Source: Pseudeuparius sepicola (Eukaryota; Arthropoda; Insecta; Coleoptera; Anthribidae). From it: 64,000 bases of DNA. The DNA is taken from NCBI GenBank assembly GCA_963920635.1, contig OY987299.1:117305373-117369372 (forward strand), in the 5' to 3' direction. Positions 11,831 through 22,838 of this stretch are shown here, one piece after another. Every line of letters begins with the position of its first letter. Within the stretch, counting starts at the first letter, position 1. The notes beneath the pieces were generated by a model. The model was not told the DNA's origin, did no database searches, and worked only from the letters and a program-made list of their open reading frames with translations. Both the position numbers and the translations under genes were made by a program.

Positions 11831-12566
11831 ATAAAAAATGTGTGAAGTTATTTTGTCGAAGTTTAATATCTTTCACAAAGAAAGCTTGAAATTCCATTTT
11901 TTCTCATCCTATGAGTTCAAAATGTGCGTTTTCACCACGTTTTTATTACCTCGACGATTGTACTGCTTGCGGATGATTGTAACATGTAACATGCCATCAA
12001 GGTCAAGCTTTTGCGTTTGGCAATATACAGAGTGAGTTTGTTACGATGACCACTATGAGGATCTCGTAAACTAGCAGAGCTAGAATAAAGGTTAAATGGG
12101 AAAAGAATTGCGGTTTTGAATGCTCAATGTAATGCCTCCTTTGGATTTTTAAAAAAGTTCATAGCTCCCTAGATATTTTGAAAAGAGTGATTTTTTTACT
12201 AGTTGATCCGATCTCTGTAGCTCCGTTATTTTTGATTTTACAGAAAAACTGTTAAAACAAAAATTGTAGATAATTTTGGGCTTAATAAGATAATCCTATC
12301 CAATTTTTTTATGTTGTTTGTGATTTTTGAGATATGACATAAATTTGTGTTTTTTTAAATGTAAATTATAGTTGGCTGTGGCCTTATCAAATCGGCCATT
12401 TTTGGGCTTTCCAAAGATATAATACTCGGCATAGTTTTATTATAAAAAAATAAAAGAGCTGTGGCTAATTTTGTGAATTTTTTAAATTTTCACATAGTAA
12501 GCTACGGAATATTTTCATAATTACGTTCTGTTTTATAATTAGACATACTTCAACTATTTTTAGCTG

Positions 12567-12608
12567 GTAACAAAATGTAACAAAATGTAACAAAATGTAA
12601 CAAAATGA
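12567..12608. repeat. TAACAAAATG minisatellite
   Basis: Four near-perfect 10-bp units at the inner edge of the left arm of the 12.0-13.4 kb palindrome. A shorter inverted match (TTTTGTTACATTTTGTTACC) is present at the inner edge of the right arm near 12930. Confidence 0.85.
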
Positions 12609-12623
12609 AACAAAAATTATCAT

Positions 12624-12866
12624 GATGGAGGTCCACCACATAATTATTTGCCCGTAAGAAATTACCTAGATCAGCTCTATCAAAATTTGGATAGGGAGAA
12701 ATAGACCTATTTCCTGGCCGCCCCAATCCACCGATTTGTCTGTTTTGGATTTCTTTTTGTGGGGAAGAGTAAAAAATGAAGTATGATACAATTGTTGAAT
12801 TAAGAGCAGCTGTTTTAGAAGCAATTGCCAGTATTGACAGGCGCTCTCTAAGAATTCAGTTTTAAA
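12624..12866 (+). pseudogene. Broken mariner-family transposase, C-terminal part
   Basis: Starts with DGGPPHNYLPVRNYLDQLY, matching the mariner block around the second catalytic Asp (D-G-x-P-P-H). After an in-frame TAG (about 12699) and a frame change it continues as WPPQSTDLSVLDFFLWG, matching the consensus WPPRSPDLTPLDFFLWG that carries the third catalytic Asp. A further frameshift near 12783 leads into a segment ending DRRSLRIQF. The N-terminal DNA-binding part and first catalytic residue are absent. Confidence 0.8.
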
Positions 12867-13644
12867 AAGGTGCAATATTTGCATAAATAATAATGGTGGA
12901 TTGTTTGAACACCTTTTTTGTTTTATTTTGTTACATTTTGTTACCAGCTGTAAATAAAATATTTGAATGTTTGAAGTATGTCTTATTATAAAATAGAACG
13001 TAATAATTATGAAAATATTCCATGGCTGACTATGTGAAAATAAAAAAAAATCAGAAAATTAGCCAGCTCTTTTATTTTTTATAATAACTATGCCGAGTAT
13101 TATATCTTTGGAAAGCTCAAAAAATGGCCAACTAGTTTATGTCATATCTCAAAAATCACAAACAACATAAAAAATTATTATCTTATTAAGCCCAAAATTA
13201 TCTACAATTTTTGTCTATACAGTTTTTCTCTATAATCAAAAATAACGGAGCTACAGAGATCTGATGAAGTAGCAAACAATCACTCTTTTCAAAATATTTA
13301 GTGAGGCATGAACTTCTTTAAAAATCATTTAAAACCGCAATTCTTTCCCCATTTAACCTTTGTTCTAGCTCTGCTAGTTTCCGAGATCCCCATAGTGGTC
13401 ATCGAAAAAAACTCACTCTGTATATTTAAGGATAATGCTCAAAAAGTTCACCTTAAACCTAACCCCCCCCCCCCCCATGGAAAACCCCTAGCTACGGCCC
13501 TGCTGATGTTAGTTTGTCTGGGTCGTCAAATTTGGCAAACAATTTTAAACTAATTTCCCGATGAGATAGAGATTTCGAACTTTAAACATACTCGTAGCTC
13601 CTAACTGGATGACATTGAAATATTACTCACTATAAATCACTATA

Positions 13645-14249
13645 CAGGGTGTCCCAATAAGGACTCTCGTCGATGATATCTCGGGAACAAAACGAGATAT
13701 TTTAATTCTGCAAACGCCGTTCGCTGGGACGTGAAGAGGGCTTCATTTGTAACTGCTAAGCGTTCATTTTTATATTGGCGTATAAATGGCGTTGCGGTGC
13801 AAAGAGACTTTTCGATCCTAGGAACGTTGGAACGTAGCGCATCCGAAAGACTGGGTAATTTGGAGAAACTTTTGTTCTATGCATGATTTTCCTATTGTTA
13901 CTAGTTTCTAAGATGACCGCTCTACAATGTAATTTATCAAAAAAAAATGAGCTCGCTTAAAATTAACTTTAGAGGAAAAAGTTATTAAAAATATCTTTGT
14001 AGTTCAATAGGGTGAAGAATGCAGCGGCAAGTGTCCAATCCAATCAATCAGATGGGCTACATTCCAACGTTCCTAGTATCGAACAGTTTCTTTGCACTGC
14101 AGCGCCATCTATACGCCAATATCAAAATGAACGCTTAGCAGTTGCAAATAAAGCTCTCTTCACGTCCTAGCGAATGGCGTTTGCAGAATGAAAATACCTC
14201 TTTTTGTTTCCGAGATATCGGCGACGGGAGTCCTTATTGGAACACCCTG
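13645..14249. mobile_element. Palindromic TA-flanked element (about 0.6 kb)
   Basis: CAGGGTGTCCCAATAAGGAC at the left end is mirrored by GTCCTTATTGGAACACCCTG at the right, both next to TA. Arms include AACGCTTAGCAGTTGCAAAT-type sequence mirrored across a centre near 13945. No coding content. Confidence 0.85.
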
Positions 14250-14259
14250 TATACATATT

Positions 14260-15450
14260 ATTATTATGTTATTTCTTGGTATAAAAAAATTATGAATTTA
14301 AAATAAAAATATTTGACTAGTGGAAATTTGTGAACAGATAAGCGCATGTTATAAGGTGGTAATAAATAAAAATAACGACGTGTTAAGAAGAAAGGATGAC
14401 AAACAAACAGACAGACAGTGAGCGAGTTATTTAACAGTTTGCAAGAATGCGACAACTAAAAACATAAGTTGGTAACTGAGAAGAATCTGGAATTAATAAT
14501 ATTGAAATAAAAATATCTTATAATATTAATTTTGATTCCTTCTTTCTTTCATTTTTCGGGAAAATAACATTTAAACAGTTTGACTATCGGAAAATCAGTG
14601 AGCCTTGATGTGATGTTAGTTTGTGAATGTTATTAGGTTAATAGTTTAAGCACCTATACTCTATTTGTATCTGTAAGGTAGGTAGTATATTGTATATTAT
14701 ATTTTAATTATGTTATTTAGGTTAAATTTGTTATTTAGGTTAAAATTTGATTAATATAATATGAATTATTTCAAGATATTTCTGAAGAATCAACTAAATA
14801 ATTTGCTCCACAAATATTGCTCAAGGTAGAATAATGTATTTCTTACATTTAATAAATTAAGTTTTTCCCATAAACTTACCAATTGAAGATTACAGGTTCT
14901 CTCTCCAAAATATTCACAAACAACAGAATTATGGCACGTTTAAGATATTCGACAAAACGAAAAACGCCCTGTATCTCCCAAACGAATTCAGATTTCAGGA
15001 TGCGGTTTACGCCATTCAACTTTTCTCGAAAATTAAGCACAGTACACTATTCACTATTCATCACTAGTGATGAGCATATTTTGACAAAAAATATGCTTTT
15101 TGGAGAACTTTATTTGATAGAAAAAATTGCCGACTTTTTGAAAAACATGTTCGAGAAACATGACTTATTTTCCGAGATATTTTTGAAAAACCCGAAAATT
15201 GCCGAAACGATTTGTACCTAACTTTTTTGTTTCAAGAGTTACCGGAAATTTTTCTAATGACATTTGTGAGAAAAACTGATTGCTTTAAGCCGGTTTTATC
15301 AGAATTTGAAAAAATGCCATTAGTGGGTATCCAAATGTGTTTTTACACAAAGCAGCTAACCTATCAAAAAGATAGTTTTTTTTTTTCAAATAAAGTTTTT
15401 TGAAAAAATGCATAATTATCGAGATATTTTCGAGTGACCGAAGACACCAC
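14260..15450. other. Intergenic, AT-rich, fragments of CCCTGTA elements
   Basis: No supported gene. Around 14970 there is a lone ACGCCCTGTATCTCCCAA, the kind of end seen on the palindromic elements, with no partner. The plus-strand frame at 14883-15221 has no family resemblance and I do not treat it as a gene. Confidence 0.5.
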
Positions 15451-15453
15451 ATA

Positions 15454-17137
15454 CAGGGTGGCCCACCACGAACTGCATCGATCTATATATGGAAAACTAA
15501 AAGTAGGAAAATTCTGAAAATTTGGCACCTCACCAATGCCGATGGGCGCTGCTCAACTAAAATATTTTGGTGAATCTGGCACTTCCGGTTATACGGGAAG
15601 TCGATATCAACTTTCTTATCTCAAATGGAACACCCTGTATGTTATTGCATTTTTGGATTCTAGGCATCATTTTGGAACAAAAACATGCAACATGTCCTAT
15701 GTCTAAATCCAACCGTTTTTGAGATATTTGCATTTTTACGAAAAAAGGTTACAGGTGCAGACCTAAAGTCAATTAGTAATTTATACGAGGAAACCGCAAA
15801 ATTTCAAAACAAATTTTTGGCATCGCATAACAGAAGCCCTAACCTAGTGATCTCAGCTGAGAAATAAATCCGTTCTTATACGTTCACAAAATATGAATAA
15901 AAATTACATTCAAAATGTGCTTAAATCTCGAAATTTTCAAATCAAATTTTTGGCATCAGATAACAGAAGCCCTAACCTAGTGATCTCAGCTGAGAAATAA
16001 ATCCGTTCTTATACGTTCACAAAATATGAATAAAAATTACATTCAAAATGTGCTTAAATCTCGAAATTTTCAAATGGAAATCCCCATTTTTTTTAACGCG
16101 ATCTTATTCACCACTAAAAATGATGACAACTTTGTGTAAGGTTTTCTATATACCTAAATGCAGAAATTTTCGATTAATTTACGAAAAAAACACTTTTCGC
16201 CCATAAAATGCGGGGTTTGCTTAACGCTTGGAAAATCATATTAGCCGTGGACGTTGAAAAGTCAATCGCGGCTGAGGAAATGTCACTTGGTTTATAAATT
16301 ATTGTCAACCATAATGCCGGCGCACTTAAATTACACAAACGGACATTATTTAAATTTGTTTATTATCTACGGAGAATACATAATCTTCGTTTGTGTAATT
16401 TAAGCGCGCCGGCATTATTGTTGACAATAATTTATAAACCAAGTGACATTTCCTCAGCCGCGATTGACTTTTCAACGTCCACGGCTAATATGATTTTCCA
16501 AGCGTTAAGCAAACCCCGCATTTTATGGGCGAAAAGTGGGTTTTTCGTAAATTAATCGAAAATTACTGCATTTAGGTATGGAAAATCTTACACAAAGTTG
16601 TCATCATTTTAGTGGTGAATAAGATCGCATTAAAAAAATAGGGGTTTCCATTTGAAAATTTCGAGATTTAAGCATATTTTGAATGTAATTTTTATTCATA
16701 TTTTGTGAACGTATAAGAACGGATTTATTTCTCAGCTGAGATCACTAGGTTAGGGCTTCTGTTATACGATGCCAAAAATTTGTTTTGAAATTTCGCGATT
16801 TCCTCGTATAAATTACTAATTGACTTTAGGTCTGCACTTGTAATTTTTTTCGTAAAAATGCAAATATCTCAAAAACGGTTGGATTTAGACATAGGACATG
16901 TTGCATGTTTTTGTTCCAAAATGATGCCTAGTATCCAAAAATGCAATAATATACAGGGTGTTCCATTTGAGATAAGAAAGTTGATATCCACTTCCGGTAT
17001 AACCGGAAGTGCCAGATTCACCAAAATATTTTAGATGAGCAGCGCCCATCGGCATTGGTGAGGTGCCAAATTTTCAGAATTGTCCTACTTTTAGTTTTCC
17101 ATATATAGATCGATGCAGTTCATGGTGGGCCACCCTG
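15454..17137. mobile_element. 1.7-kb near-perfect palindrome, compound element
   Basis: CAGGGTGGCCCACCA at 15454 is mirrored by TGGTGGGCCACCCTG ending at 17137. The outer 184 bp of each arm (15454-15637 and 16954-17137) is itself bounded by CAGGGTG and CACCCTG, so it looks like a complete small element present in inverted copies. The centre lies near 16355 (TTATTTAAATTTGTTTATTA). The left arm contains a 133-bp direct duplication (units from about 15818 and 15951) that the right arm has only once, so the duplication came after the palindrome formed. Confidence 0.9.
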
Positions 17138-17454
17138 TATATTAGCTACTCTGTGTCTATATCTCTTCGGGATATATGTATATAGAAGAAACTCCCTAAA
17201 ACCATCCAAACTAGGGACACCCGTACTTTGAAGCAGAGACTCCGACGCCTGAATGGAAACGGCATATCTAATGAAAGACCTAACTTTTTTATACTCCTCT
17301 ATAATAGGAAATACCTACAACTTTTCGCTTTGTATTAAAGAGCCAAAGCACTTAAAATGTCAATGTTAATGGTCAATGTAACAAAAATAGAGGGTGGCAA
17401 TGATGGCATCGGCGAACTATAGTAGGAATATGCACCCTCCGATATACATATTTT

Positions 17455-17720
17455 CCCTTCCACCCACACCGAGGTCGATAATCCGCGAATCAGCGCCCAA
17501 ATCTCAAACGAACGAATGCGTTTACGGCGCCCAGTAAAGTTTTATTTACCGTAAGAAAATGAAATGAATCATCAAAGTGCGTCGGTCGTGAAAAGGAAAA
17601 CAGTAAAGTGCGTTTTACGGGCCCGTATACGCCGTACACTATCATTGCCCACAATAAATAAATCCATAACAATGCGACCCCTCGGTCTCCCTTGGAATCT
17701 CCGAATCTCGTCCCTCGCGG
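17455..17720. promoter_or_regulatory. Repeat-free, moderately GC-rich block, candidate regulatory DNA
   Basis: Contains TTTTATTTACCGTAAG and CACAATAAATAAATCC, AT-rich words of the kind homeodomain and forkhead proteins bind, between CpG-rich segments. No element ends or internal repeats. The frames on both strands (about 93 and 108 codons) have no recognisable domain. Regulatory role is inferred from composition only. Confidence 0.25.
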
Positions 17721-18286
17721 GAGACTCAAATTTGTTCCGAGACATTTCTGACAGTGGCGTGCGCTACTCACGTATAGGTACAGAGTATTTCAGAAAGCGC
17801 AGCAATAATCTTAGGGCAAAACTTTTGATACAGTGTGCTGTAAAGACGGTCTACTACACTACGAATGCTAATGTGAGAATATTTTTTTAATTTGCACAAT
17901 GCATATAAATATATTGTATTAAATAAAGTGAGATTATTTACGACATAGTGGGCAGATTACTAAAGCACAGACACCATTCAAAACTTGAAAAAAATCATTT
18001 AAACAATGAGTATTTTTGTTACTTACAAACAAGAAATAAAATATTCAAAAATATATTTCCCAAGATTATGATTTTAAAAAATATTTTCTACGACAATGTT
18101 TTTTTAATTGTACGATTTTATTTGGTAGATATAAAAATATATAGTCATTTTCGACACCATGGACTTTTGCTCTGATTTTTAGGTTCTTTTTTCTTCTAGA
18201 AAACTGCCCACTGCTTTGTAATGCACCACTATATTATATCTACTATTATAACAAAGACAACAAAGATGTAAGATTGTCAATGTAAT
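17721..18286. other. Intergenic, no gene recognised
   Basis: Very AT-rich sequence. A CAGTGGCGTGCG stretch at about 17753 resembles a hAT-type end without partner. Nothing else supported. Confidence 0.5.
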
Positions 18287-18690
18287 AAGCACTCAAAGTT
18301 AACAAAAAAACTGGTAACCGCATACACGGGTTTCATGCTATTTGACAATCATCAGTACGGTGTAACATCAACCAAATCATGAGTATGTTTTTGATTACAT
18401 CTTACATCTTTTTTGTCATTGTATCTCGGGTTATGAAGATTTCCACGCAGGTCGCTTTATCAGCCTCCGTGGCGATGTTAGTACAAGCCCCAAATCCAGG
18501 GGATGTGCTGAATGAAGCTGCAAATATGCTGTTGGCTCCCATCTGGACTTCATTTGTTGCTTCCCAAATCACGCGTATGTTTTTGATTTGGTTGATGTTA
18601 CACCGTACTGATGATTGCCAAATAGCATGAAAGACGTGCATGCGGTTACTAGTCCTTTTATGTTTACTTTGAGTGCTTATGCCCATTATC
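18287..18690. repeat. Foldback repeat with about 115-bp arms
   Basis: Left arm (about 18287-18400: CACTCAAAGT, GGTAACCGCATACACG, ATCATCAGTACGGTGTAACA) is inverted at about 18570-18690. The 170-bp centre is different in character (GC-richer, protein-like composition on the minus strand). I could not assign that centre to a family. Confidence 0.75.
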
Positions 18691-18863
18691 ACTTTTTCTT
18701 GTAACTACTATTACAGATACATTTTCAGGGGTATCTAATATTATAACATATATATTTATGAAATGAAAACTAAACATCGGTAATAATATAAACATTTTTT
18801 CCGTTTTAAAAATGAACAATATTTTATTGAAATCGGTCAGAAATAAAATTATCTATGTACCAC

Positions 18864-18967
18864 GGGAATTAGTGGGCCTTAATAACCTCAGGCAATTGCT
18901 GTCCCTCGGGCCGGAGGCCCTCGGGACGCAAACTTTGCCATCGGTAATTAAGGCCCTTATAATTCCC
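18864..18967. repeat. Long hairpin with CTCGGGCCGGAGGCCC-type loop
   Basis: GGGAATTAGTGGGCCTTAAT pairs with ATTAAGGCCCTTATAATTCCC across a loop region holding CCTCGGGCCGGAGGCCCTCG. The design (long AT-rich stem, short CTCGG...CCGAG tip) resembles the tips of the repeats at 24.6, 29.6 and 44.4 kb. Confidence 0.7.
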
Positions 18968-19500
18968 TTGATATGATACATAAATAACTATTAATTGCCA
19001 TGCCTAAAAGTTAAAGTCCATTTGACAGCTGTCATTAGGTTGAGCTTTCGATTCTGATCAATGTGTTAACTGAAAACATATATCTTCTAGTCCTATATTA
19101 AATTTGGTAATGTGAAGAAGTTATCGGGTTATCAGTTTTAGCTGCCACAATATTGGTTTATCGCAACTAGGACGTAACTCAGAGAGTCGTATTTAAGCGA
19201 AAATACCTTCTAGTAGTATTATCACTAGCACAGACATATATAGCTTATATAGGTCTGTGTCACTAGTAATCGCCCTAGTGCTTGAATTATTGCCGGAAAT
19301 TTTTCGAGTACACGAATTTTCTTTAAAAAATTGTGTTAGAGAAAATTTCCGGATATTAATTCAAGAACGTGGGTGATTCGGTAAGAAAATTCAATACTTA
19401 CACGTAAATTTAACGAAATTATTATCAAAATTTTTGTGGAGTATATGTTACAATATCACATTTTCATAATGACATCTGTCATAGTATATATACGAGTCTG

Positions 19501-20090
19501 GAAATAAAGATTTTTCCGTGCGCGATTGACAAATTCCCGTGTGAGGCGCAGCCGAACACGGGAAGTCATGCAAGCACGGAAAAATCTATTTCTGGACGTG
19601 TAATGAACGATATGTTTTATTATACTTCTTTGAAAACGGAAACTTAAAACATTTTATCGGCATATTATAATAAATTTAATTGACAAAAAATAAACAATGC
19701 AGACAATATAGTGTTTGGTATGTATGATGCGTTTCCATGGTTAGGTACTCTCAAATTATTTCAAAGGTGCTTTTTTGTAAATTAGTTATTGTCAGATAAG
19801 GTGAATAAAACGTCAAAAATATTACAGAAATGTATCTAAATATTGAAACACTTACGAATTAAAATACAAAATAGGTATATGTTAAATATCAGAAAGCATC
19901 TAGTGTTTCTTAAATTTAGTTTACTTTGCTGTATATTTCTATTTTAAAGCCTTATATTCGGTATTTTTATTCAGCGCACGGAAAGTTTTTCCATGCGCTG
20001 TTTCCGTGCGCTAGCCCGAAAAACCCCATCTTTCATTATTGCTAAAACAGATGAAAATAAGGTGTTTTCAAAGAAGTATAATAAAAAAAA
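19501..20090. repeat. Hairpin plus inverted ends, probable non-autonomous element
   Basis: GAAATAAAGATTTTTCCGTG (19501) pairs with CACGGAAAAATCTATTTC (to 19592) around a GTGAGGCGCAGCC tip. Downstream, ATTATACTTCTTTGAAAAC (about 19619) is inverted at about 20064-20082, and CGCACGGAAA recurs at about 19977-20010. Ends and target duplication were not resolved. Confidence 0.55.
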
Positions 20091-20443
20091 TCCGCTGTAA
20101 TCACCTCCTGCTGCCTAGAGCAAGTGAGAATATTTCCGGAAATTTTTTGAGTTTTCATGACAACGAAGCAAAAAACGAGCCTCTGATTTGTCATAAAAGG
20201 TAGGTATGGAATTTTCGCTGAAATCATCCCCTGATTGGTTAATATTTCAAAAATTATGTCATTTCATTGGTTCATATTGTCAGGCGTTGAATTCTCAGGA
20301 AAATATCTATTATTAAGTTTTATATTCTATTTCATAATGATATAATTTTGAAGAAGCGAACAAAAACAATTTTAAAATAAATAACGTCAATAATTTTCAC
20401 TAACATCGTAGGTATCCTGGTCGAAGGCATCGAATAAATATTT

Positions 20444-20674
20444 CTAGTGATGGTCGTAACTTCCGTAACTTCCATAGGAGTACAATGGTTCCACGATCTT
20501 CACTATGGGCACCACCTGTTTCACAATCGGGACAGAAACAACTTCCTTGTGAACGTGCTGGTAACTAGTCGCTGGCAGAAGTGGTATATGACTGGAAATG
20601 TATCCAGGAACTGGACTCGCGACAGCGTAAGCGCAAACAGCAGCAAACACAAGAAACACCACAAGTTTTCCCAT
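20444..20674 (-). CDS. Small secreted cuticle-like peptide, 76 aa
   Basis: Single-exon frame. An N-terminal signal peptide starts MGKLVVFLVFAAVCAYAVA, with predicted cleavage before SPVPGY. The mature chain of about 57 residues is rich in Val, Pro, Lys and Tyr, with a doubled VPIVKQVVPIVK core and a tail ending YSYGSYGSYDHH. This pattern is common in insect cuticular and other small extracellular matrix peptides, but I cannot name the family. The ATG is preceded by a short leader (about 54 nt) and a TATA/initiator pair, which supports both the start and the intronless structure. The stop is TAG at 20444-20446. No clear AATAAA was found within 250 bp downstream, so the 3' end is uncertain. Function is inferred from the signal peptide and composition. 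Confidence 0.75.
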   Translation of the reverse strand: MGKLVVFLVFAAVCAYAVASPVPGYISSHIPLLPATSYQHVHKEVVSVPIVKQVVPIVKIVEPLYSYGSYGSYDHH

Positions 20675-20725
20675 TTTCGTCGAATTGTTTTACTCGTCAG
20701 TTGTTTACTAGAAGAACTGGAGAAA

Positions 20726-20762
20726 ACTGATGCTAAACGTTGGTTAATGGTGGATATTTATA
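20726..20762 (-). promoter_or_regulatory. Core promoter: TATA box and TCAGT initiator
   Basis: On the minus strand TATAAATA (20762-20755) is followed by TCAGT (20730-20726), the arthropod initiator consensus. The implied +1 A is at 20728, so the TATA starts at about -34, slightly further than the usual -31 to -30. The ATG of the secreted peptide follows 54 nt downstream. Confidence 0.65.
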
Positions 20763-21254
20763 AGGAAATTAAATTGTTTTTGTAAGTAATAAAAACAGTT
20801 TTACATGTTGCAGGATTGCTCAGATTTATTACAAAATTGACGCAGATGTGTAATCAACATGTGGGTATGCATATAGTAAGGAATTCGTTTTCCCTGCCAT
20901 GAAAGCGTGAAATACTGAGTGTATAGTGCAATTTTATAAAAAAAAATAATTTCCGATTTGTGTAACATGATGCAGAAAATATAAAAGTAATATCTAAGTT
21001 ACAGAGAAAAAACATAAAATAGTAAATATTTATTAGAACATTTTTTACAAATTAATGTGGAAACTACCAACATTCAACATTAAGACACCATTCCTATTCG
21101 ACCTAAATTATATACAGGGTCCAAAAACGCTTAAGGTTGAAAATAAAACGTCATCAAAAGTATGTTAGGTTGCCTGTTTCAATAGATTTTTATTTACAAC
21201 TAGCTGGAAAAGCTAGCACATTTGAACGGTTTATATATTTGAAAGGATTTTAAA

Positions 21255-21540
21255 AGAAATGGCTTGTGGCATATGGGGCAAAATGCTTTGGTAATTGGCA
21301 ACACCAAACTAGTTTCCAATATCTAATGGAAATTGTGTATGTGTCTTTCGGAATTCGGAGCGTGTGCAGACCACGACAACGACAGGTACCTGTTTCGGGC
21401 TTGTTGGCCCTCATCAGGCAGACGCAGCGCACCTCAACCGAAAAGACCCAGACACGTCCGCTAAGTGGAAAAGGAACTAGTATCATGCGGTGAGCATTTA
21501 CCATCCAACGCCATCTAGCTGGTACTGCCAAAACCAAAGC
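21255..21540. repeat. Dispersed repeat containing the hammerhead-like core
   Basis: GGCTTGTGGCATATGGGGCA through TTCGGA (about 21258-21350) recurs twice more as the two arms of the hairpin at 21754-22084. This copy alone retains the full CCTGTTTCGGGCTTG...CTCATCAGGC block. Elements with such blocks are often Penelope-like retroelement terminal repeats. Confidence 0.6.
21365..21432 (-). ncRNA. Candidate hammerhead ribozyme
   Basis: Minus strand: CTGATGAG (21417-21410), then GGGC/GCCC as stem II with a CAACAA loop, then GAAAC (21396-21392), then a minimal self-complementary stem III (CAGGTACCTG) and the GTC cleavage triplet (21383-21381). All core nucleotides of the hammerhead fold are in order. 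Stem I pairing between GCGTCTGC upstream and the sequence after GTC is imperfect. A very short stem III is a known trait of hammerheads in Penelope-like retroelements, which are thought to act as dimers. Activity is not shown. Confidence 0.6.
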
Positions 21541-21753
21541 AATGTGAGTGTGTATATATCGACCGGTCGATCAACATATAAAAAGAACTCGGCAAAGCGG
21601 CGCGGTGGAAAAAACCAGAAGAAGCATACATACGGGGGCCAAGAAACTCGTTTGATTCATCACCGAGTATCTTCTAATATATAGAAATCAACAAGGATCG
21701 AATCGTGAGTTTCAATCCTCGTGTGCTTACGTCTATAGCCAAACGATGATTAA

Positions 21754-22084
21754 ACAAAATGAATATTTAGTGTCCCCATTATAATTTTAAAAGGAATGGC
21801 TTGTGGCATATGGGACAAATGCTTTGGTAATTGGCAACACCAAACTAGTGTCCAATATCTAATGGAAATTGTGTATGGGTCTTTCGGAGGTGTGCAGACC
21901 ACGACAGGTACCTGTTGAGGGCCAACGTACCTGTCGTGGTCTGCACACCTCCGAAAGACCCATACACAATTTCCATTAGATATTGGAAACTAGTTTGGTG
22001 TTGCCAATTACCAAAGCATTTTGTCCCATATGCCACAAGCCATTTCTTTTAAAATTATAATGGGGACACTAAATATTCATTTTA
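21754..22084. repeat. Near-perfect hairpin of two inverted repeat copies
   Basis: AAATGAATATTTAGTGTCCC at 21754 is mirrored at 22062-22084. Each arm of about 150 bp matches the 21.26 kb repeat up to the GACAGGTACCTGT block. At the centre (TGAGGGCCAACG) the hammerhead core is deleted, leaving only its stem III on each side. Confidence 0.85.
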
Positions 22085-22162
22085 TTTGAAAGGATATTTT
22101 TAAAATATGCTTAGATGCTAATGAAACTATTTTAAAGTCATAGCTGCTAAATGGACTATATA

Positions 22163-22838
22163 CAGGGTGTTAGTAAATAAGTGCGACAACTTTAAGGGGT
22201 GATTCCAACTGAAAAAATAATGACAGTTTGCTATATAAACGTAGGTCCGCAAATGCTTCGTTTCCGATATAAAAAAAATGAATATTTATTGTGCTGAAAC
22301 GGATTAAGATATTCAAATGAAATTTGGTGGGTTTTAAGAGGACTAGAAAGCGCATTTTTTGACACCCGATTAAAAATTTTATGTTAATCAGTGGCGTGCA
22401 TAGGGGTAATGGCCTCGATATTTTTAAGAAAATAAATGATACGCCACTGAGATAATTTAAAATATTTTTTTTTAAATCCCCATTTAATTAGTGAAAAAAA
22501 AGCACTCTTACCTTTTTTTCACAGGGGCCGCCATTTTTATGCAAAAAAATAAAACAACATAACGCGTATTTTTAATTTCTATTACAATATCAAAAACCTA
22601 TCCTATACAGCAACAATAAATCAAAACAACAAATGGAAATAAAAATATCTCGAATAAAACATTTTTAGTTAGGTGCGCATAGCTATAACAATAAATAAAT
22701 TATCTTTTTTTTTAACTTTGACTCCCTGTATATCGGAAACGAAGCATTTGCGGACCTACGCTTATATAGCAAACTGTCATTATTTTTTCATGTAGAATCA
22801 CCCCTTAAAGTTTGTCGCACTTATTTACTAACACCCTG
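22163..22838. mobile_element. Palindromic TA-flanked element
   Basis: CAGGGTGTTAGTAAATAAGT at the left and ACTTATTTACTAACACCCTG at the right, both next to TA. Arms of about 130 bp are clearly mirrored (GGTCCGCAAATGCTTCGTTT). The centre is AT-rich and holds the mini-element at 22389-22449. Confidence 0.85.
22389..22449. mobile_element. Possible 61-bp mini-element inside the palindrome
   Basis: CAGTGGCGTGCATAGG and TACGCCACTG are inverted ends 61 bp apart. This resembles the CAGTGGCG ends of the hAT MITEs with nearly everything internal lost. No target duplication is evident. Confidence 0.4.

Larger units (their letters stand above)
12028..13420. mobile_element. 1.4-kb palindromic mariner-type element
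   Basis: Begins CAGAGTGAGTTTG and ends AACTCACTCTG, flanked by TA. The arms are about 550 bp each and remain recognisable throughout (for example GGAGCTACAGAG/CTCTGTAGCTCC). They enclose about 300 bp of decayed mariner-family transposase. This links the TA-flanked palindromes in this window to the Tc1/mariner superfamily. The long arms are unusual for mariner, whose inverted repeats are typically about 30 bp. Confidence 0.8.

Noticed and set aside
11436..11897. Overlapping frames of about 100 codons on both strands
   Set aside because: They occur in a GC-rich island where stop codons are rare. No start context, splice signals or domain.
13445..13503. Poly(C) run followed by CCCTAGCTACGGCCCTG as a hAT right end
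   Set aside because: It resembles the ends of the 49.4 kb hAT, but no left end or target duplication was found, so it is not listed as an element.
18402..18692. 96-codon minus-strand frame with protein-like composition in the middle
   Set aside because: It spans both arms and the centre of a foldback repeat. The centre could be a fragment of some transposon protein, but I could not match it.
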